From contig CBDFMI010000006.1 of the NCBI GenBank assembly GCA_965249615.1, positions 62,001 through 126,000 on the forward strand: a stretch of 64,000 nt of DNA, in the 5' to 3' direction. Below, one piece after another: positions 17,515 to 27,435 of the stretch. The notes beneath the pieces are model-generated. The model made no database searches. It saw nothing but the letters and a program-made list of their open reading frames with translations, and was not told where the DNA came from. This stretch comes from G963555815 sp965249615 [NCBI: bacterium] (lineage in GTDB: Bacteria; UBA8248; JACPRG01). The number at the start of each line of letters is the position of its first letter. Position 1 is the stretch's first letter. The position numbers and the translations under genes were made by a program.

Positions 17515-20500
17515 ATGGCCTTTGAGCTCATCTTAGGTCCGGCCCGAAGCGGGAAAACAAAAGCCGTCCTGGAGACCCTCGCCGACCTTCTACGGGCCGA
17601 CCCTTTCACCCCCTACATCGTTGTCCTCCCGTCAAACCGTGCCATCGAAGCCTTCACGGACCGCCTCCTCGCGGCCGGCCCTTTTCGAGGTCTCATACAA
17701 CCCCGCCTTTATACCCTCCTCGATATCTCCCGCGCCCTCTCCGAACCCACCGCCAGAGGGAACGGCATCAAACGTGAGCTTTCACTTCTTGGCCGAACCC
17801 TCTTTCTTCAAAGGGCCGTCGGAGAACTGAAGAAAAGCTTCTCCAGGCTGCTGCCCCTGACGGAGAAGCCGGGCTTCGTTTCCCTTCTCGGGGGCCTGAT
17901 CACCGAGCTTAAAGAACACCTCATCGACCCAGAGGAGCTCCCCAGCCAAGATCCCCTCTGGGCAGACGTGAGACGGGTCTTCCGCCAATACGAAAAGGAC
18001 AAAGATCGGGCAGGACTGTGGGACACCGAGGATCTTTTCGTCGAGGCCTCTCGCCTGAGCCGGGAAAGATGGCCGGGCGGTTTTCGGGAAGCCGGGTTTT
18101 TCTTCATCGACGGGTTTTACGATTTCAATCCACTTCAGCTCTCCCTCGTTCAGCGTCTCCTCCAAGAAGTCCCGCAGGGAATGGTCACCCTCCCCTTTGA
18201 AGAGGGGAGGCCCGAGGTCTTTGAGATGGCCGACCACACCCTCGAAAGGCTTCGAGGGGCCGCGTCACAGGTGCGCCGTCTTGAGGTGGACGCAGCCGCG
18301 AAAAAGTATCCCCTTCGGGCGCTTGAGCGCTCGCTTCTCGCACCCTCATTCAGCGCCCGACGCGCAGGTGCATCCCTGCCCGTCGAGGTTTATCCAGCGG
18401 CTGACGCCTGGCAGGAGGTCGAGGGGATCGCGCGGCGTGTCAAAAGACTCATCCTGGAAGAGGGCCTCCCTCCCCGACAGATTGCTGTCCTCTTCCGAAG
18501 ACTGGAGGACTACCGAAGCCCCGTCGAGCAGGTTTTCAGGGATTTCGGCATCCCCCTGAGACCCCCGGATAAGGTGCACCTGATGCGTCATCCCCGGGCG
18601 AAGGCCCTTCTGAGATTCCTTCGCCTGGTGAGAGAGGGTTTTTGCGCTCATGACACGCTCCTCTTTCTCTCAAACCCCTATCTCTCCCTCCTCAGAAGGC
18701 GCGGCCTGAGCCCCCGGATCCTCTCCCGTCTCTTTGAGGAGGCGAGGTGCAAGGGGGAAAAAAAACACATGGAGGCCCGGCTTCGCTCCCTGGCCGAAAA
18801 AAAGGAGTCCTCGGACCCAGAAGGCCAAAGAGTGTCCCTTGAAGAAGTCTCCCAAGCGCTTGGAGCGGTGGGCGAACTTTTCGGCGCGGCCCGTGAAATT
18901 CCCCCCCGGGGAACCCCTTCGGACATGTGTCAGGGGCTCCTCACCGCCTGCGAGAGGATAGGGATTCTGGAAGATCCGCCCTTTCAAACACAAATCCTCG
19001 AAAGGACTTCTTTGGGGAGTGCCCATCATCAATGGGCGGCTCGAGACCAGAGCGCCTCGGAGGCCCTTCATCGGGCCCTCGAAAATTTTTTGCGGGCCCA
19101 TGAAGAGACCAAAAACCTGGATGGAGATCGGAAGGCGGCCCCCCTCTCACTAGGCGCCTTTGTCTCCCTCTTGCGTCTGGTCCTTGAGGAGGCCACCTAC
19201 CCGGACCGGCTGGGGACAGGGGACGGGGTTTCCCTGCTAGATGTGAACACGGCAAGAGGCCTTCATTTTGACGCTGTATTCATCGGTGGGCTCACCGCCA
19301 ATGAATTCCCCTCACCCGGGTGGGTGAACCCATTGGCTGGAGACGGGGCCCGGGTGACACTCTCCCGCCATCTGCCCGAAAAACCTCTGGTGAGAAAAGG
19401 ACAAAAGCTTCCCGAGGAAGATCTCCTCTTCTACTTGGCCGCCACACGGGCCTCCCGCTTCCTCTTTCTCTCTTATCCGAGAAGAGATTTTCGACGGAGG
19501 GAGAGACCACTCTCGCGCTTCGTCGAGGCCGCGAGACGTTTTTGCCCTGAAGCCGAAGTGTCTGAAATGCCGTGGAGCCGAGGCCCCGCCAGCCGCGCCG
19601 AGTTGAGGGAGCGGGTCTTGGCCGAGATTTCAGCGATGGCCTCAGCGCCTGAGGCGCGGAAGGAGTTGTTTTCCCCTGCAGCACTGAAAACCTCCTTTGC
19701 CCTCTGGGGTTACAGGTTCCTGGAAAAGACAGAGAGCGCTCTCCTTCGCCAGGTTGAGCGGGCGATCTCCATGGAGGCACTTCGCCTGGACGCACAGACG
19801 CCGTCTCTTCCAAACGGTCTCATCGCCTGGCCGTTGGTGGCAGAACTTTTTGGTCAGGCAAAAACCCTTCGGCTCAGCATCACCCAGCTCAACACCTTCG
19901 GGGAGTGTCCCTTCAAGTTCATGGCCCGCTACGCCCTCGGCCTTGAGCCCTCCGAGCCCTTTGATGAGGAAGTGCTCCCCGCTGAACGGGGACTGCTCCT
20001 TCACCGGATCCTGACGGAAACTTTTAGGGGCCTTGGCCAGCTTCACCAGGAGCGGGGAGGAACCTGGCCCGGGGTGGACGAGAAAGAGGCCCTCACTCTC
20101 CTTAGCCGGGTGGCGGAGGCTCATTTTTCCAGGAGGGAGAAACAGTGGCCCCCGCTTTATCCGGGGATCTGGAAGACCGAAAAGACAAGAACCCTCAAGG
20201 GATTGGAAAGGCTGCTCTCCGAGACACTGGCGGGGAACTTCCGAGGCGGGAGCCCAAGTCATTTTGAAGTGGCCTTCGGCCTTGAGGGCGGAGAAGACGC
20301 CCTGTCGACCCCATCTCCCCTCTTTTTCTCCGGTCCCCCCCCTCTTGAGGTGGAGGGGAAGATCGACCGAATCGACCTCGGAGACGATCAGTCCTTCAGC
20401 GTCATGGACTACAAAACGGGAAAAGGGGCCCCAGGGCCCCGAGACATCCGGGACGGGGTGGACTTCCAAATTTCCCTCTACCTCTTGGCGACCCAGCGTC

Positions 20501-20778
20501 TTTTCTTCCCGAACCTGAAGGTCAGCGAGGGATATTACCTGAGATTTGAGCCGTTGAAGCGCAGTGGACATGTGACCGAGGGGGGCGGGGGGAGGAGCAT
20601 TGCGTGGGACACCCTTCTTCCGCAGGTGGAGGAGCATCTGAAGGCTTATGCATCTGCCATCCAGGCCGGCGAGTTCCCCGTTTCTCCCCGGTCCTGCTCT
20701 TCCACGTGTCAATATCGGCCCATCTGCCGCAAGGTGGACCCGACGCCTTCCGGAGGAAGTGGGGGAAGTTCAGCGTGA
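17515..20778 (+). CDS. addB: AddB-like helicase/nuclease subunit (PD-(D/E)XK)
   Basis: The 1087-residue protein starts with an AddB-type Walker A (LILGPARSGKT, residues 5-15), has a degenerate helicase body, and ends with a PD-(D/E)XK nuclease: EGKIDRIDLG, FSVMDYKTGKG and FQISLYLLATQRL. Four cysteines at 798, 1061, 1065 and 1071 flank the nuclease as in the Fe-S-stapled AddB family. Together with AddA it would resect double-strand breaks for RecA-dependent repair. It overlaps addA by 4 bp (GTGA), and the order addB-addA is common. The divergence from the B. subtilis protein leaves some room for calling it simply a PD-(D/E)XK family exonuclease. Confidence 0.88.
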   Translation: MAFELILGPARSGKTKAVLETLADLLRADPFTPYIVVLPSNRAIEAFTDRLLAAGPFRGLIQPRLYTLLDISRALSEPTARGNGIKRELSLLGRTLFLQRAVGELKKSFSRLLPLTEKPGFVSLLGGLITELKEHLIDPEELPSQDPLWADVRRVFRQYEKDKDRAGLWDTEDLFVEASRLSRERWPGGFREAGFFFIDGFYDFNPLQLSLVQRLLQEVPQGMVTLPFEEGRPEVFEMADHTLERLRGAASQVRRLEVDAAAKKYPLRALERSLLAPSFSARRAGASLPVEVYPAADAWQEVEGIARRVKRLILEEGLPPRQIAVLFRRLEDYRSPVEQVFRDFGIPLRPPDKVHLMRHPRAKALLRFLRLVREGFCAHDTLLFLSNPYLSLLRRRGLSPRILSRLFEEARCKGEKKHMEARLRSLAEKKESSDPEGQRVSLEEVSQALGAVGELFGAAREIPPRGTPSDMCQGLLTACERIGILEDPPFQTQILERTSLGSAHHQWAARDQSASEALHRALENFLRAHEETKNLDGDRKAAPLSLGAFVSLLRLVLEEATYPDRLGTGDGVSLLDVNTARGLHFDAVFIGGLTANEFPSPGWVNPLAGDGARVTLSRHLPEKPLVRKGQKLPEEDLLFYLAATRASRFLFLSYPRRDFRRRERPLSRFVEAARRFCPEAEVSEMPWSRGPASRAELRERVLAEISAMASAPEARKELFSPAALKTSFALWGYRFLEKTESALLRQVERAISMEALRLDAQTPSLPNGLIAWPLVAELFGQAKTLRLSITQLNTFGECPFKFMARYALGLEPSEPFDEEVLPAERGLLLHRILTETFRGLGQLHQERGGTWPGVDEKEALTLLSRVAEAHFSRREKQWPPLYPGIWKTEKTRTLKGLERLLSETLAGNFRGGSPSHFEVAFGLEGGEDALSTPSPLFFSGPPPLEVEGKIDRIDLGDDQSFSVMDYKTGKGAPGPRDIRDGVDFQISLYLLATQRLFFPNLKVSEGYYLRFEPLKRSGHVTEGGGGRSIAWDTLLPQVEEHLKAYASAIQAGEFPVSPRSCSSTCQYRPICRKVDPTPSGGSGGSSA

Positions 20779-23700
20779 GAGAGCTCACCTCTGAGCAGAA
20801 GAGGGCCGTCCAGGCCCCTCAGTCCCACCTCATTGTCTCCGCAGGAGCGGGGACAGGAAAGACAACCGTCCTCGTCGAAAAATACCTCGACCATCTGGTG
20901 GCCAAGGAGGCTCGGGCCGAGTCCCTCCTCGCCATCACCTTCACGGAGCGCGCTTCCCAGGAGATGCAGGACCGGATCCGCGCCCGCCTTGAATCCCGCC
21001 GTGAGGAGTGGGAGGAAACCCATTGGGACCGGCTCAACCGATCTCTGGACCGGTCTCACATCGGGACGATCCACGGATTTTGCGCCGAGGTCCTTCGGGA
21101 CTACGCCTTGGAGGTGGGGATTGACCCCAAATTTCAGGTCCTCGACGAGGTCAGGGCTGAACGCCTTCGGCAAAAGGCGATTGACCAGCCCGTCCTCCTG
21201 GAGAAGGACCCTCTGCCGCCCCACCTCTCAACGCTTCTCTCCGAGTTCCCCCTCTCTCGTCTTCGGCAGCTTCTCGGCCACTTCCTGACAAGACGCCTCG
21301 ATGCAGACCACACCCTGTCGCGGTGGTCAGGCCTCAGCCGGAAGGCCATTCTGAAGGAATGGGAGGAGGCATGTGAGAGGGCCCGGCGGGCGGCCCTATT
21401 GGAATTTTTGGTCGAGCCGCCCTGGACCAGGGCCCTTTTGGAGTTGAAATCTCTCCAAGGGGGGAAGGCACTTGACCCGGGTGAACAAAGACGCCGCTCC
21501 ATTCTCGACGCTGCGAGGAAGCTCAAAGAAGCGGTGGCAGGCCCGACGCCCGGCCCCCTCTTCCCTATCTTCCAGGACCTTCTAAAAGCCCTTTCCGACA
21601 GGGCGACGGGTCAGAAGGCCAATTGGGATGAAGGGGAACTGTCGCAGTTTCGGAAAATTCTGAAGCGCCTCCAAGAGACCTTTAAACGCTACAGGGGAGT
21701 CCTGGGTGTCACCCTCGGTGTCATCGACGAAAGGGCCTCCGGGGTGGCCTCGGCCCTTGGCCGCCTCTATGGAGAGACGGTTCGCGCTTACGAGGAGCTG
21801 AAGGGAGAAGAGGGGGCGATGGATTACGATGACCTCCTCTCAAAGACGCTCAACCTCCTGAAGCAAAATCCGAGCGCCAGAAGAGAGCTTCAGGGGCGCT
21901 TTCAAAAGGTACTCGTCGATGAATTTCAGGATACGGACCCTTTGCAGAAAGAGATCCTGGACCTCCTCTTCGACCCCCTGCGACGGGACGCGATAAAGAA
22001 GGACAGGGAACAGTTCCTGGTGGGGGACGCCCGGCAGGCGATCTACGGTTTCCGAGGGGCCGACGTCGGGCTCTTCAACGAGGTCTGCCGCCGTTGGTCC
22101 TCAGACAGTGCGCAGACAGGGCGCGAGACCCTGTCTGAAAATCGCAGGAGTCTCCCCGCCATCCTGGCCCTGGTGAACCATGTCTTTGGCGGAATGGAGA
22201 AAAAAGAGGCCTCATCTGTGGTTGAAGATGTGGTTGAAGATTTTGGCCCCCTTCGAGGTGTGAGAAGCGAAGCCCCTGGAGGAATAGAGCTTCTTATTTC
22301 TCGGAATGGCGCGCCCTCTCAAGGAAACGCCTCCAGGACAAAAACCCTGGAGGCTGAGGCCGAGCTCATCGCCGAGCGGATCCTCGCCTGGGTGGGAGAT
22401 GACCCTCTCTATATCTTCGACAGAGGCGGGGGGTCAGACTCCGAAAAGGTCGAACCGCGTCCGGCCGCCTTCGGAGACATCGCCATCCTTCTCAGAGCGA
22501 CGACGCACCTCGCCGTTTACGAGAGGGCGCTCCAACGGAGGGGGGTCCCCTTTGAGTCTCACACAGGAAGGGGCTTTTATCGCCGCCCTGAGATCGTGGA
22601 TACGCTGAGCGCGCTTCGGTGGGCCGAAACCCAGACGGACGAGATGGCCCTGGCCGCCCTTCTTCGCTCCCCCCTGGTCTCTCTGACGGACAACGCCCTC
22701 TTCCTCCTCACGCGAGAGGCCCCCCTCTCTGAGGCCATCCACTCTCACGACAGGGTCTCCCTGGACGATGACGACCGCGAGGCTCTTCATCACTTTCTCG
22801 AATGGCAAGAAGACTTTTGCGAGCAACTGGAACGCGAAAATCTCGGGCAAGCCCTCGAAACCCTCTGGGACCACTCGGGCTACAAGACCTTCGTGGCCTC
22901 CCAACCTTCGGGGCAACAGGCTCTCAGCCACCTAAAATTCTTGCGCCTCATGGCCATCCAGTTTGAAGAAGCGGGAAACACCTGGCGCGACTTTCTGCCC
23001 TTCTTCGATGAGATGGCCCGGGGGGAAGCCGAAAGGGTCCAGACCGCAATCGGGGACACTTCGCAGAGGGTGCGCCTCATGACGGTCCACACGTCGAAGG
23101 GCCTCGAATTTCCTGTCGTCATACTGCCGGACCTCGGCGAGGATCCTAGGGGACGCGCCCCTTCCGGCCTGGTGGACCGGCGGTGGGGGATCGGATTTCA
23201 GCTGGCGGATGACGCGGGGGAGTGGAAACCCACCGCCCTTCGAAACGTCATCGCCTGGGCCGAGGACAAGAGGAGACTTTCAGAATCTCGAAGGCTCTTT
23301 TATGTGGCGGCGACCCGTGCCCGGGATCATCTGGCCCTCTCAGCCCCCGATACTGAGGAAGCGAAAAGGGGAAGCTGGATGGCCCTCCTTCAGGCGGCTT
23401 TTCCGGATTGGGAGACCCCCTTCGGCGAGAACGGGGAATTTCGGCTGAAGGTGGTGCAGGGGAACGAACCACCTCAGCCTCGAAGATCTGAAAGCATTCA
23501 GGAAACCCTTTCACACTTAAAAAAAGATTTTCTTGGCGAAGAAGAAATTGAACCTCCTTTTTCCCTTAAACTACTTGAGCCGATTCCCTCCGTCCCATCC
23601 AGGCATCACACCGTCACAGACCTCCAGCAATACCGGATGTGCCCGAGGCTTTTTTATTACGAGTCTCTTCTTGGGCTCAAGGAGACCCAGCAGGCGCCGG

Positions 23701-24323
23701 AGGGATCGACCCTGCCTGACACGGAAGGACCGCGGGGCCGAGAGGTCGGACAATGGGTCCACCTCTTTCTTGAACGTTGGAAAAGGGGACCTTTTAAGGC
23801 GATACGGGGTATCCCGGCTCCCAAAGAGAATGAGAGAGAAGTTTATGCCGAGTCTCTAAAACTTTTGGAAAAATTTAGAGGGACGGAATTGGCTCAAGAG
23901 TTGGAGAGGGTTGAAAACCTCGCCGAGGTCCCTTTTGTCCTGAAGCGGGACGAGTTAATGATCCACGGAAGGATCGACCGGATTATCCAGGAAGGAAACA
24001 AAAGTTTTCGGGTCATCGACCTCAAGACGGATCGCGCTGAGACGGCGGATGAGGTGGCGCGCCTTGCAAAACGATACGAATTCCAGGTGGGGCTTTACGT
24101 TCTCGCCTTGAAGGAAATGGGTTTTTCGCCTTCGGCGGCAATAATTCATTTCATGCGCCTCGGTGTGACCCACCGCTTTGAGGTGGACCAGGATTTTCTC
24201 ACTCGAATCGCCCAGGAGCTTGACGAGGTTTTAAAGGGAATCCAAGCGAGAGGTTTTGGGCCGGACACGCAAAACTGTCCCGCCTGCCCTTTCCCCCATC
24301 TCTGCTCAGGGGCCCGCCATTAG
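20775..24323 (+). CDS. addA: AddA-like UvrD-family helicase/exonuclease subunit
   Basis: The protein of about 1182 residues has all superfamily 1A helicase motifs: Walker A SAGAGTGKTTVLVEKYL, motif Ia ITFTERASQEM, motif II VDEFQDTDPLQ, motif III VGDARQAIYGFRGAD, motif V MTVHTSKGLEFPVVILPDL and motif VI FYVAATRARDHLAL. The C-terminus has the nuclease residues in HGRIDRII, FRVIDLKTDRAE and YEFQVGLYVLAL. I place the start at the GTG at 20775, overlapping the addB stop as GTGA, with a GGAGG-like site upstream. The long open frame to 20604 overlaps addB and starts with non-family sequence. Confidence 0.92.
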   Translation: MRELTSEQKRAVQAPQSHLIVSAGAGTGKTTVLVEKYLDHLVAKEARAESLLAITFTERASQEMQDRIRARLESRREEWEETHWDRLNRSLDRSHIGTIHGFCAEVLRDYALEVGIDPKFQVLDEVRAERLRQKAIDQPVLLEKDPLPPHLSTLLSEFPLSRLRQLLGHFLTRRLDADHTLSRWSGLSRKAILKEWEEACERARRAALLEFLVEPPWTRALLELKSLQGGKALDPGEQRRRSILDAARKLKEAVAGPTPGPLFPIFQDLLKALSDRATGQKANWDEGELSQFRKILKRLQETFKRYRGVLGVTLGVIDERASGVASALGRLYGETVRAYEELKGEEGAMDYDDLLSKTLNLLKQNPSARRELQGRFQKVLVDEFQDTDPLQKEILDLLFDPLRRDAIKKDREQFLVGDARQAIYGFRGADVGLFNEVCRRWSSDSAQTGRETLSENRRSLPAILALVNHVFGGMEKKEASSVVEDVVEDFGPLRGVRSEAPGGIELLISRNGAPSQGNASRTKTLEAEAELIAERILAWVGDDPLYIFDRGGGSDSEKVEPRPAAFGDIAILLRATTHLAVYERALQRRGVPFESHTGRGFYRRPEIVDTLSALRWAETQTDEMALAALLRSPLVSLTDNALFLLTREAPLSEAIHSHDRVSLDDDDREALHHFLEWQEDFCEQLERENLGQALETLWDHSGYKTFVASQPSGQQALSHLKFLRLMAIQFEEAGNTWRDFLPFFDEMARGEAERVQTAIGDTSQRVRLMTVHTSKGLEFPVVILPDLGEDPRGRAPSGLVDRRWGIGFQLADDAGEWKPTALRNVIAWAEDKRRLSESRRLFYVAATRARDHLALSAPDTEEAKRGSWMALLQAAFPDWETPFGENGEFRLKVVQGNEPPQPRRSESIQETLSHLKKDFLGEEEIEPPFSLKLLEPIPSVPSRHHTVTDLQQYRMCPRLFYYESLLGLKETQQAPEGSTLPDTEGPRGREVGQWVHLFLERWKRGPFKAIRGIPAPKENEREVYAESLKLLEKFRGTELAQELERVENLAEVPFVLKRDELMIHGRIDRIIQEGNKSFRVIDLKTDRAETADEVARLAKRYEFQVGLYVLALKEMGFSPSAAIIHFMRLGVTHRFEVDQDFLTRIAQELDEVLKGIQARGFGPDTQNCPACPFPHLCSGARH

Positions 24324-24367
24324 GTATAATCACCCTTCGAGAAATGGACACCTAAAAGGGAGACCCC

Positions 24368-24784
24368 ATGAGAGGAAATTGGATAAGCCTGATTTTCAGG
24401 AGTCGAGCGGGCCGGTCTCTTCCTATTCTCGCAATCTCTCTCTTGCTCACTGGCTGTCTGGCAATCGCCGCGGGGGTGGGGGGTGGCGTTACCTATTCTT
24501 ACGCCAAGGGACAGCTTGAGCAGGATTATGGGGTCAGTCTCGACGAAGCTTACAATGCATCCATCATTGCCCTGGAACACCTGGAACTTGTCCTGATCGA
24601 CAGAGATAAGGACCAGCTGGGAGCCACTATTGAGGCGCGCCGAACCGACGACACCAAAATCACCGTGAAACTCACGTCTCGCGGGGCCGAGAACACGCAC
24701 ATCTCGATTCGCGTCGGCACCTTTGGCGACCAGGACGTCTCTCGCAGGATCGACGACGAGATCCGACGGGCGCTTGGGAGGTGA
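24368..24784 (+). CDS. DUF3568-family lipoprotein
   Basis: The 138-residue protein starts with basic residues and a hydrophobic stretch ending in the lipobox LLTGC, so it is probably an outer-membrane or periplasmic lipoprotein. The rest (GVTYSYAKGQLEQDY, a helix, then GATIEARRTDDTKITVKL and TFGDQDVSRRIDDEIRRAL) matches my memory of DUF3568. No function is known. A TATAAT hexamer lies at 24325-24330, about 40 bp upstream, but no clear -35 is seen. AGGGAG precedes the ATG. It ends 3 bp before the acyl-CoA ligase gene. Confidence 0.82.
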   Translation: MRGNWISLIFRSRAGRSLPILAISLLLTGCLAIAAGVGGGVTYSYAKGQLEQDYGVSLDEAYNASIIALEHLELVLIDRDKDQLGATIEARRTDDTKITVKLTSRGAENTHISIRVGTFGDQDVSRRIDDEIRRALGR

Positions 24785-24787
24785 GGG

Positions 24788-26257
24788 ATGGGTTTTGATT
24801 TCCCCCGCGTCCCCTATTTCGAGCTTTTAAGGCGGAGCGTCCAAAAATTCCCTGAAAAGCCCGCCGTTATCTTCCAACAAAAACCTTTCACTTTCGCCTG
24901 GCTGGAAGAGGAATCAAACCGTCTCGCCTCGGCCCTGGCCGAGCTAGACGTCCAAAAAGGGGACCGTGTGGTCCTCTCCATGTTCAACCGCCCAGAATTT
25001 CTGGTCAGCACTTATGGCATCCTGAAGCGCGGGGCGGTCGTCGTCCCCGTGAACCCTTCCTACAAAACAGATGAAGCAAGCCATCTGATGGCGGATTCCG
25101 GGGCCAAGATCGTCTTGGTTCAGGGAAGAGACGCCCAAAATATCTCGGACCTGCGATCAAAAATCCCGGGGCTTCAGCATGTGGTGTCGCTGGAGGACCA
25201 GGAAGGATCCCTCTCCTGGAATTCACTCGCAACTTCTTCTGCGCCTCCAGTCCCTCCTCCCATCAATGTCGAAGAGGATCTCGCGGCCCTCCCTTACTCC
25301 AGCGGGACGACCGGAAGGCCAAAGGGCGTGATGTTGACCCATCAGAATCTTTTGTGCAGCCATCATCAATATCTCCACGCGGGAAAAGTGACGGAGAAAG
25401 ACGTGTCGCTGCTCTTTGTCCCCCTGATCCATGTCTATGGCTTCATGCTCATGGGCGGGGCCATCGCAACCGGGGCAACACAGGTCTTGATGGAACGTTT
25501 TAATCTCGAAGAATCCCTGAAACTCACAGCCCAACACCGCATCACTCTCTATTACGCCACCACCTCTGTCCTCTTAGAAATGGCGGCCTGTTCCGGCCTT
25601 GAAAATTTCGATCTCTCTTCAATCCGGTACATCAACAGCGGCGGGGCGCCCCTGCCGAAGGAGATCGTGAGCAAAGTAAAAAATTTAACGGGCGTTCATG
25701 TCGCCAACGGCTACGGCATGACTGAGGCCCCCATCTCCGGCTCCTTCGTGCCCGGGGAGGAGCGCAAGATCGTAGATCTGGAGACCGGGGAACGGGAGCT
25801 GCCGCCGGGCGAGACCGGGGAGCTCGTGATCCGAGGCCCCCAGGTCATGAAGGGCTACTGGCAGGACCCCGAGGAGACGGCGAAGGTGCTTCGGGACGGC
25901 TGGCTCCACACGGGAGATATCGGCTTCCTGGACGAAAAACAAAAAATCCGGATCGTCGCGCGAAAGAAAGAGATCATCAAATATAAGGGCTTTGCGATCT
26001 CACCGGGGGAGCTTGAAGATCTCTTGCTCGGCCACCCGGCGATCTCGGACTGCGCCGTGGTGGGAAAGCCCGATCCCAAGGCGGGAGAGATCCCCAAGGC
26101 CTATGTGGTCGTGAAGGAGGGGAACCCCCTGACGCCAGATGAGATTATGGCTTATATTGCAGAGAGGGTCTCGGGATACAAGAAGATCCGAGAGGTCGCG
26201 TTGGTCGAATCCATCCCGCGAAATCAATTTGGAAAAGTTTTGAAGAGGCTCCTTTAA
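24788..26257 (+). CDS. Long-chain acyl-CoA ligase (AMP-binding, class I adenylate-forming)
   Basis: The 489-residue enzyme has the phosphate-binding loop LPYSSGTTGRPKGVMLTH near residues 171-188, the YGMTEA motif A5, the hinge and motif GWLHTGDIGFLDE, and the C-terminal KKEIIKYKGFAISPGELEDLL with the catalytic lysine in NQFGKVLKRLL. It activates a carboxylic acid, probably a fatty acid, with ATP and CoA. Its position just upstream of a thiolase and a 3-hydroxyacyl-CoA dehydrogenase suggests a short acyl-CoA degradation or butyryl-CoA-type operon. Chain length cannot be read from sequence. Confidence 0.9.
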   Translation: MGFDFPRVPYFELLRRSVQKFPEKPAVIFQQKPFTFAWLEEESNRLASALAELDVQKGDRVVLSMFNRPEFLVSTYGILKRGAVVVPVNPSYKTDEASHLMADSGAKIVLVQGRDAQNISDLRSKIPGLQHVVSLEDQEGSLSWNSLATSSAPPVPPPINVEEDLAALPYSSGTTGRPKGVMLTHQNLLCSHHQYLHAGKVTEKDVSLLFVPLIHVYGFMLMGGAIATGATQVLMERFNLEESLKLTAQHRITLYYATTSVLLEMAACSGLENFDLSSIRYINSGGAPLPKEIVSKVKNLTGVHVANGYGMTEAPISGSFVPGEERKIVDLETGERELPPGETGELVIRGPQVMKGYWQDPEETAKVLRDGWLHTGDIGFLDEKQKIRIVARKKEIIKYKGFAISPGELEDLLLGHPAISDCAVVGKPDPKAGEIPKAYVVVKEGNPLTPDEIMAYIAERVSGYKKIREVALVESIPRNQFGKVLKRLL

Positions 26258-26275
26258 CGCCGTCGGGAATGAGCC

Positions 26276-27430
26276 ATGAAACGGGATAAGCGAGACGCGG
26301 TCATTGTCGGTGCCGTCCGGTCCCCCATCGGAAAACGCGAGAGGGCGCTCAGCTCTCTTCGGCCCGATGAGATGGCCGCCCAGGTCCTGAACGCCCTGGT
26401 CGAGCGCGTGGGGGTCCCGCACGGGGACGTTGAGGATATCATCATGGGGTGCTCGACTCCCACCGGCGAGCAGGGTTTCAACGTCGCCCGCCTATCCGCC
26501 CTCATCGCGGGGTTTCCCCCGCAGGTCCCGGCCACCACCGTGAACCGCATGTGCGCCTCAGGTGACCAGTCCCTCCAGTTCGCCTCTCAGGCCATCCGCT
26601 CAGGAGATATGGACATCGTGATCGCCTCCGGGGTGGAGAGCATGAGCCGGGTCCCCATGGGGTCCGACGGCACGAAGTTCAGCCGAAAACTCCGGGACCG
26701 CTACCGGATGATTCCCCAGGGGGTCTCGGCGGAAATGGTGGCCGAGAAGTGGGGGCTCAGCCGAAAGGACCTGGACGAATACTCGCTGGAGAGCCACCGG
26801 CGGGCGTGCGACGCACAGGAGCGAAAATTCTTTGACCGGGAGATCGTCCCCCTCACCCTCCAGCAGAACGGACAGGAGATCCTCTTCGAAGAGGATGAGG
26901 GCCCCAGATCAGACACCTCCCTGGAGAAGATGGCCGCCCTGGAGCCGGTCTTTCAGGAAGGGGGGAAGGTGACGGCGGGAAACTCCAGCCAGATGAGCGA
27001 CGGGGCGGCGGCCCTTTTGCTCATGGCCCGAGAGAAGGCAGAGACCTTGGACCTGAAACCCCGGGCGCGTATCTACGCGACGGCCGTTGTCGGCGATGAC
27101 CCCACTTATCAGCTCACGGGCGTCATCCAAGCGACGCAAAAAATTTTAAAGCGCGCTGGGCTCGACCTGAAGGACATAGACCTCATCGAGGTGAACGAGG
27201 CCTTCGCCTCCATCGTCCTGGCCTGGGTCCGAGAGTGGCGCCCCGACCTGGAAAAGATGAACACCCGCGGCGGTGGCATCTCCCTGGGTCACCCCCTGGG
27301 GGCGACAGGGGCCAGGATCGCCACGACGCTCCTTCACGCCCTGGAGGACACGGGAGGGCGATTTGGCCTTCAGACCATGTGCATCGGACACGGGATGGCC
27401 AATGCCACTATCTTAGAGCTGGAGGACTAA
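26276..27430 (+). CDS. Acetyl-CoA acetyltransferase (thiolase)
   Basis: The 384-residue protein is a complete thiolase. The acyl-accepting nucleophile is C93 in NRMCASGDQSLQFA. The catalytic His is in GGGISLGHPLGATGAR, and the second Cys/His pair is in LQTMCIGHGMANATILE near the end. It performs thiolytic cleavage of 3-ketoacyl-CoA or the reverse condensation. It is 18 bp after the acyl-CoA ligase and 5 bp before the dehydrogenase, so the three genes probably form one unit. Confidence 0.94.
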   Translation: MKRDKRDAVIVGAVRSPIGKRERALSSLRPDEMAAQVLNALVERVGVPHGDVEDIIMGCSTPTGEQGFNVARLSALIAGFPPQVPATTVNRMCASGDQSLQFASQAIRSGDMDIVIASGVESMSRVPMGSDGTKFSRKLRDRYRMIPQGVSAEMVAEKWGLSRKDLDEYSLESHRRACDAQERKFFDREIVPLTLQQNGQEILFEEDEGPRSDTSLEKMAALEPVFQEGGKVTAGNSSQMSDGAAALLLMAREKAETLDLKPRARIYATAVVGDDPTYQLTGVIQATQKILKRAGLDLKDIDLIEVNEAFASIVLAWVREWRPDLEKMNTRGGGISLGHPLGATGARIATTLLHALEDTGGRFGLQTMCIGHGMANATILELED

Positions 27431-27435
27431 AAAAA

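Noticed and set aside
19642-20712. Minus-strand frame of 356 codons opposite addB
   Set aside because: Lies wholly inside addB with its nuclease motifs on the other strand; no start signals.
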